Assembly: GCF_905404315.1 (NCBI RefSeq)
Contig: NC_066294.1
Location: 9,759,501-9,823,500, forward strand
Source: Leptidea sinapis
Taxonomy: Eukaryota; Arthropoda; Insecta; Lepidoptera; Pieridae
DNA: 64,000 nucleotides
Reading direction: 5' to 3'
The notes under the pieces are model-generated. The model ran no database searches, was not told where the DNA came from, and saw nothing but the letters and a program-made list of their open reading frames with translations. Below, in pieces: positions 29,801 to 35,800 of this stretch; within the stretch, counting starts at the first letter, position 1; each line of letters begins with the position of its first letter. The position numbers and the translations under genes were made by a program.

Positions 29801-32800
29801 TATTACCGCCAGAGTCTCGGGAAAAGAAATCTCAAAGTTTACGATAATTTTGTAAATGTCGTCAGAGCCATGTTATAATATGCCATCTTCTCACAATATG
29901 TCATCTTCACAAATTCTGCAAAATACCGTTAATATGCCGGAAAAAACAATTTCCTTCAGTTTTTAAAACTACTAATTTTACTTTGAATATCAAATAAATG
30001 TTATGTTAACTGTTCTATTTCCTCGAAATCTAAATGAAAAGCAGAGTTTATAACTCGTCCACAAAACCATTTTATCCTCGCCATTACTATCAGCTAAAAG
30101 TCTCGGATAAAAATGGTTCGTTTTGTGCACTCGTTCGTACTCTTAGACTTGGTTATACCTACATTCTGTACTCTTGAAGCTAGTCTGTATATACATTATA
30201 CAGCAACGGCTTTACAAATAAAATTGGCATAAAGTTATACCTGCGAATAAACCAAGAAACCGCAAAATGTTTACAAATAGACATTTTGCTTATGATTTGT
30301 TTATTCGAACGTATAACGTTTCCCGCGTTTTTTTGCATGGCTGCTTGACATTCGGAAAACTTCAGAATTATCATTGTATTGACAGTGTTGTCAGCGATAT
30401 TGTCAAGATTTTGCATATTCGCTTTCTGGCAAGTTTATTTATATGGCTGTATGTGTTTAACCTAAGCAGTTGGTAAGTCATCAACAGTAGTGGCCCCAAT
30501 TAAATGGCAATTCTGAGTATCAAAGGTTTCAAAATAGACGACCTGTATAGCCGACTGGCTAACGATCCTACCTACTAAGCTAGAGGTCCCGGGTTCGAAT
30601 CCCTGTAGGTGCAAGCATTTATATGATGAATATGGATGTTTGTTTCCGAGTCTTGGATGTTGAAATGTATTTATGTATGTTTATATGAATTTATGTATGT
30701 TTAAGTAAGTATATTGTATTAAATATATCATTGTCTTGTAACCCATAACACAGGCTATATATGCTTAACTTGGGGCAAGATAATTTATGTAAAAAGTGTG
30801 TCAATATTATTATTATTATTATAAAATCTTGTTATCGTTTCTGCAATTAATTCTTGTCGTATATTTACAGGAAGTTACGGAAAATACGCAAAAATAAGAA
30901 ACTGGAAGGTGCCCAAGTTCCTCAGGAAACACTCCGATACTCCGCTGCATGAGATGAAAAAACGTAACTACAGTGACAAGACCATTCATTTTGTGGAAAG
31001 GAATGAAGCTCCACTCACTTACCACACAAATAATGGTTATCATCAAGTGCCTATCGTTATTGAGTCTCATGAGACCAAGAGTAGACCATTGCAGAGTAGT
31101 AGTAAACTCAACATCCCCCAGCACCCTGATGCAGCATCGTTTGAAAGGGAGATAATCGATATACGTTCGTACTTAAGTCAGTCTAGAAGTAATATGTCGC
31201 CTTTCGCTAGAAGTAGCAGCTATAGATCCCAGTATGGTAGACCAAACGTAGAGGTGAGTTGATATTTAATTTTTAAATAGCAGAAAAGCAACGCTCGAAA
31301 TCATTTCGTCCGTCTTTCAAGATCCAGTTGAATCAAGTTGAAATATATCATATCTATAAACAAATAAGGAAATATTATTCGCAGTGGCTCCTTTACACAG
31401 AAAGCCGGTTAGATTATGGGTACCACAACGGTGCCTATTTCTGCCGTGAAGCAGTAATGTGTAAACATTTCTGTGTTTCGGTTTGAATGGCGCCGTAGCT
31501 AGTGATATTACTGGGCATATGAGACTTAACTTATGTCTCAAGGTGACGAGGACAATTATTTTAGAAAAACCCAAAAATTCTGAGCGGCAGTGCATTGTAA
31601 TGGACAGGGCGTATCAATACACATCAGCTCAACGTGCTCTGCACTGCACGTTTCATACTAAAATAAATATCAATTACTTATTACGTAGTATTTACATCTT
31701 CTTTGATAGAAAACATAGACTATATAACAATAGGTGCCATTACACATACATCAATTACTCTATAGTACGGTTTGTTTCACAATTACCTCAAAGTTAGACT
31801 TACATAGGTATTAACTATGTTACTTTGTTATACATATTATAATAGTTTGTTAAGATTGTAATTATCTTGAACGTGAATGAAAAAACGTGATTAATTTTAC
31901 AATTGCATCGTGCAGGCGTCATGTTTCTATATACATCCGCTATCGTTTCGGAAATGTAACTAATAAACATTCAACTGTTGACAAACGCTGCTAACAGATC
32001 GTTAAATAAAATTGATGCATATTCCATGTCAATGTAAACGAAATACGACCTCGCGACTTATAGAACAAAGTCGAATATTATTGTAGTCCCTAGACATAGA
32101 AATACAGTCTATAACATTCAGTGTCGAGAGTTTTCTTAATCTTGCATATATATACCAGTGGGAGCTCCTATGCACAGGATGCCGGCTAGATTATGGGTAC
32201 CATAACGGCGCCTTTTTTTTTGCCATGAAACAGTAATGTGTAAGCATTACTGTGTTTCGGTCTGAAGGGCGCCGTAACTATTGAAGTTACTGGCCAAATG
32301 AGACTGCTTATGTCGCAAGGTGACGAGTGCAGTTGTAGTGCCGTTCAGAATTTTTGGGTTTTTCAAGAATCCTGAGCGGCACTGCATTGTAATAGCTTTG
32401 GGGGTAAATAAACATACGCGTATGTTATTTAATTCAATTGCAGATACCAGTGTGTCGAGCACGAAGTTCAACCTTAGCAACTCAGGGTGAACTAATACGT
32501 CCCAAAGACCGCAAGATGAACCTACCTGTACCAGTAAACCACCCGATAAGACCTTCCGATGACATCGTCAGCCTGTGCCCATCTGTCAATAGCCGAAAAG
32601 ACTCCGGTATTAGAAGCACCAGTCGAAGATCAAGCATACAGCACCAGGTAAGAAAATTTTTTCTTTCAGTTTAGGAATAGCCCTTGTGACATTTTGGTGA
32701 TTTGGTCATTATTGAGAATTGATGAAAGTCAATTGATTGTACTTACCTTGATCGGATTGAGGGTGTACTGAAGTTGAGCCAGATAAAGGGTATCAAAATT

Positions 32801-35800
32801 AAGAGAACAGAGTGGAGGGAACCGGGGAAAAATGTTAGGAGTGTTGCAATTGAAGGTTGGTAATATCTGCCTGCTAACTCTGATATGGCAATACAGTTAC
32901 TAGTTCTTGATCATGTTCAATGTATAGTTAACGAAATGTCGGGATAAATAATTTTAATTTGACTGCATTAAATGCGTTCTCTTCTAATCATTTATTAATT
33001 AGTTCTTTTTGAGCGACGTTTCAATTATCTGAGTTCTGACATTCTTATTATATATTGACTAGTCCAAAATGTTTTCTTGGGGTTCCCGAATAGTTTACGA
33101 GAACAAAAATAGCCTGCATCTTCTTTGCTTCCTCCACTCCTCCAAATGTTTGAAATAAGCTCAATAGACTCGCGATAAATTATTAGAAGAAGGATCTCAA
33201 TTCGCGATGTATGATTTATATAATTATTTTCAAAGAAGTGATTAAGTGGATCAAACGTGGAACAGCCTGATCAGTTTGCTGCAGAGTATACCTACGTGTT
33301 TGGTTGTCGAGCAACGGGTTCAATTCCCGCTGGAAACATTGCATGTTTTACATGTCCTTGTTTGATACTAGAGGTCGCCCATCGGTTGTAACGCTAATAA
33401 GATTTTTTATTCATAGATAGCCGAGAAAATTATCATATTCTTAGTAAGTATTACAGTAGTGAATATTATCCCCTTATCCGACTTCTCCTGTTTGAAATTT
33501 TTAATAAGCAGAGTAAGCAATGATATATTTAAAAAAAAATGTACTATATGCTATAATGTTATATGTTGTAACTTTATACAGTCCATCTATTAAGTCACTA
33601 TGTCCAATTTCACATTCATTTTTCATCCGTGCCCGCATTGTGCTGGAAAGTTGCACATAGTAGTCGTATCACGAATTAATATATTTATATAGATTGGTAG
33701 GAATTTTTAATAAGTATCCAACGAAGATAAAAATGGTGTATTTGACGGGAGTAAACAATTCTATCTTAAGTGGTCCTATGTTCATGGAATAATAAAGCGT
33801 AAATATGAATGAGAACATATCTGCAACTTTCCTAGATTCCGCTATTTCAAGTTCATTTTATGGTTCTACGCGTGGGCGAAGGCTTGTACAAAAATACATT
33901 TTTATGTGCTTATCTCAGCAAATCATCAGTCGGCCTCATGGGAAGTGCAAGCGTTTTTAAACAATTTACGGTCGCAATATACTTTTGTATAAAATAAACA
34001 TCTTGAAGGGTAAACGTTTAATAGAACCGTGAACTTGATTGCCTGAGTTTATATTTAGACGTGTAATAAATAAGGCAGTGTTTACAATACGCGTGTATCC
34101 ATTTGATTTTCAGATTTTCGCGCTTAATCACGCAACGCTGGCAACGTCCCAAGTCGATATAATGCAACATCGCGTTTCCGGTTATTACACATCAAGCCAA
34201 TCCTCGCTCAATGACGTGCCGACTCGGACCAAACTTCCGGCTCCGTTGAATGACGAACAAGTGCAGTCACTGCAGAAACTCAGGAAACAATCTGATCTTC
34301 AGTTGATACGATGCGTTCAAGATAACGCGAGGTCGGGCATCAATTACTTCGTCCAACCACCGCTCAATAGATTGACGTTGTTCTTCAAAACCCCTGCCAT
34401 GGAAAAACATTATAGAGATGAAGCTCACAGGAGCGATGACTGCGAAGATTTCCCGCCAACATTAACTACGTCAAGATTTAATACCGCGCTAGATATTCTA
34501 GTATCGCTTATTATTTTCTTGATTGTTGCCGCTTCGATTTTGCTCGTTTACAAGGAGTGGAAGTATTCCTTTAGTTGGTTTCTGTTCTTTGTTGTTATTG
34601 AGATAATAGCTATGTCGCTGTGTATGTACAGGCACTATTTGAAATGGAAGTCGAAATCGGAGCCGCTCGGTGTAACCGATACGATGAGGAAGTCGGATAA
34701 AGTATTTCGAAAACTTTCGAATTGGATTCCGTGGCATCTCTCCGGAAGTTTGTTAATAAGTTTGCCGATTTTGGCGGTACTTGTGAATTTTTCTTGCCAA
34801 CACACCACGCTTAGTATTTTAGAGGGGAAACAGTCGTTTTACGTGTACCTGTTGAATGTAAGCATAGTGCATTTTTGTAATTTTACACAGATGAACTGGC
34901 TGGTTAAGAATACACTTGTGATATTTTACGCGGGTTTGTTTCTTGTCTTCGCTCTGTTAGGTTGCCGCGAAGCCAATACACAATTTTTAAATTCAGATGT
35001 CAGTTTGATGCCAAATCTAGACGTATTTGCTCAAAATAGTTCATCGCTTAACATGACCACTATATTTGATGATATTCTCAGCACAAATAGTACCCGTTTG
35101 CACAGTATGCTGCAAGATACGCATCTGAAAGAGCTTTATTTGGACGTCGCTTTGTTGCTGATTTTAGTTTGGTTCCTGAATCGAGAATTTGAAATCAGCT
35201 ACCGTCTCAGCTTTTACAGCAACATAGTCGCGAATCGGGATAAGCAGAAAGTACAGAATATGAGAAACCAGGCTGATTGGCTTCTTCATAACATAATACC
35301 ACGCCACGTGGCAGATCAATTAAAAAACACTGCGAAATATTCGGAAAACCATAAGGACGTAGGGATCATTTTCGCGAGCATAGTTAACTTCAATGAAATG
35401 TATGACGAGTCGTATTTGAAGGGCAAAGAATACCTTCGTGTACTGAATGAGCTCATTGCGGACTTTGACGAATTGTTGGAGAGGCCCCAGTTCCAGCACG
35501 TGGAAAAGATTAAAACTATTGGCAGCACGTTTATGGCAGCTAGCGGGCTTAACCCTAATCTGAGGAGAACATCACATGAACCGCACGAGCATCTCTATCA
35601 GTTGATGGACTTTGCTCTAGAAATGCAGAAGGTCGTTGATAATTTCAACCAAGACCTGCTCGAATTCGATTTCATTCTGCGGATTGGTTATAATTTCGGT
35701 GATGTCACTGCGGGTGTTATTGGCACGACGAAATTGTATTATGACATTTGGGGTGACGCGGTGAATATCGCTTCTCGAATGGATTCCACTGGTGTCCCAA

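Noticed and set aside
34039..34113. ATG 34039 as a separate start for the C2 half
   Set aside because: The acceptor at 34113 continues the frame from exon 6; the 25 codons before it are intron sequence ending in TTGATTTTCAG.
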